DNA of 62,841 bases, taken from contig SVQN01000006.1 of NCBI GenBank assembly GCA_015065295.1, positions 1 through 62,841 of the forward strand, read 5' to 3'. The position numbers and the translations under genes are program-made. Below are positions 62,327 through 62,841 of the stretch, one piece after another (the stretch's first letter is position 1; every line of letters begins with the position of its first letter). Below the pieces are notes generated by a model. It was not told the origin of the DNA and made no database searches. It saw only the letters and a program-made list of their open reading frames with translations. This DNA comes from Oscillospiraceae bacterium (GTDB lineage: Bacteria > Bacillota > Clostridia > Oscillospirales > CAG-272).

Positions 62327-62841
62327 ACCCGCTCACCGCCTTCCGCTGACTGACCGATGGTCAGTCGAATAAAAACCGTTTCAAGGGAAGCGTCCGGCGC
62401 ACATCCGCTGATTTCACGAAGTTCTGCCAGCGTTCCCGCCGCTTTCACCGATCCGTCCGCCATCACGGCAATTTTGTCCGACAGACGTTCCGCTTCTTCC
62501 ATGTAATGCGTGGTCAGGACGACCGTCATGGACTGCTTTAATTCTTCGATGAACCGCCACAGCTCCCGTCGGGCGAGAACGTCCAGTCCGAGCGTCGGTT
62601 CGTCGAGAAACAATACCTTCGGCTCTGTCACAATTCCCATCCCGATCGACAGCCGCCGCCGCAGACCGCCGGAAAGCAGCTTCGACCGCCGGTTCGCATA
62701 GTCGTTCAGCCCGAGCCGTTCGATGATCTCATCCGCACGACGTACTGCGTCGCGGAAGCCGTAAAGTTTCGCGGTCAGGATGAGGTTTTCCCGCACCGTC
62801 AGATTTCCTGCCGTGGACGTTTCCTGCGGCGATAATCCGAT
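62323..62841 (-). CDS. ABC transporter ATP-binding protein, partial (5' end beyond window)
   Basis: C-terminal 172 residues of an ABC-2 ATPase. The frame is open to the right edge; it enters with IGLSPQETST (Q-loop region), then LSGGLRRRLSIGMG (signature), VLFLDEPTLGLD (Walker B) and TTHYMEEAERL (switch His). Walker A lies outside the window. A GTG at 62796 is not the true start. Forms a transporter with the overlapping permease. Confidence 0.93.
   Translation of the reverse strand: MGLSPQETSTAGNLTVRENLILTAKLYGFRDAVRRADEIIERLGLNDYANRRSKLLSGGLRRRLSIGMGIVTEPKVLFLDEPTLGLDVLARRELWRFIEELKQSMTVVLTTHYMEEAERLSDKIAVMADGSVKAAGTLAELREISGCAPDASLETVFIRLTIGQSAEGGERV

Overview
The window looks like a chromosomal segment of a moderately high-GC, low-redundancy Firmicute of the class Clostridia, probably an uncultured gut lineage near Oscillospirales/Christensenellales. 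The evidence is Firmicute-type ClpX, EF-Tu, RpoB and S12 sequences, TTGACA-N17-TATAAT promoters, strong GGAGG ribosome sites with frequent TTG starts, SAM-I and FMN riboswitches, a RibU-type ECF S component, TPR-tailed XRE regulators and orphan lipoprotein solute-binding proteins. The taxon is inferred from family resemblance; no search was run. No phage, CRISPR array, transposase, tRNA or rRNA gene was found.

Layout. 0-4.1 kb: tig-clpP-clpX protein-quality operon (minus). 4.2-10.5 kb: seven-gene minus-strand operon apgM-lepB-rbgA-rnhB-yraN-thrC-metallophosphoesterase. 10.8-12.0 kb: rpsT and an SGNH hydrolase. 12.5-17.1 kb: two XRE/TPR regulators, a membrane-anchored XRE regulator and a MATE exporter. 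17.4-18.4 kb: an MreB-family actin. 19.1-23.6 kb: Gld-like ABC operon (ATPase, permease, GldG-like, DUF4340). 23.7-31.0 kb: two orphan solute-binding lipoproteins around recD2 and a phosphoesterase. 31.8-34.3 kb: metK under a SAM-I riboswitch and ribU under an FMN riboswitch. 34.7-48.0 kb: tuf, fusA, rpsG, rpsL, rpoC, rpoB on the minus strand. 48.5 kb: rplS. 50-53.4 kb: GH2 beta-galactosidase and a DUF6809 protein. 54-57.6 kb: heterodimeric ABC exporter. 57.8-58.4 kb: DinJ/YafQ toxin-antitoxin pair. 58.5-60.7 kb: two more XRE/TPR regulators. 61-62.8 kb: Rrf2/IscR-like regulator and an ABC-2 exporter running off the right edge.

The most unusual content is between the genes. At least four sequence-unrelated families of palindromic, apparently non-coding elements fill most intergenic spaces: family 1 (about 676 bp, three direct copies, one cut by the left edge), family 2 (385-430 bp, three copies), family 3 (about 450-470 bp, two copies) and family 4 (about 190 bp with three tandem hairpins, two copies). 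A short G/C-clamped hairpin, which also forms the ends of family 1, recurs alone or as facing pairs at about ten further sites, including inside tig-clpP-clpX, rpoB-rpoC, rpsG-fusA and the metK leader. Stem sequences differ between copies while pairing is kept. A 955-bp region before lacZ is a nested set of three inverted repeats with perfect 45-bp ends. These elements are the best candidate here for something poorly described; whether they are mobile (MITE-like), structured RNA, or both cannot be settled from one window.
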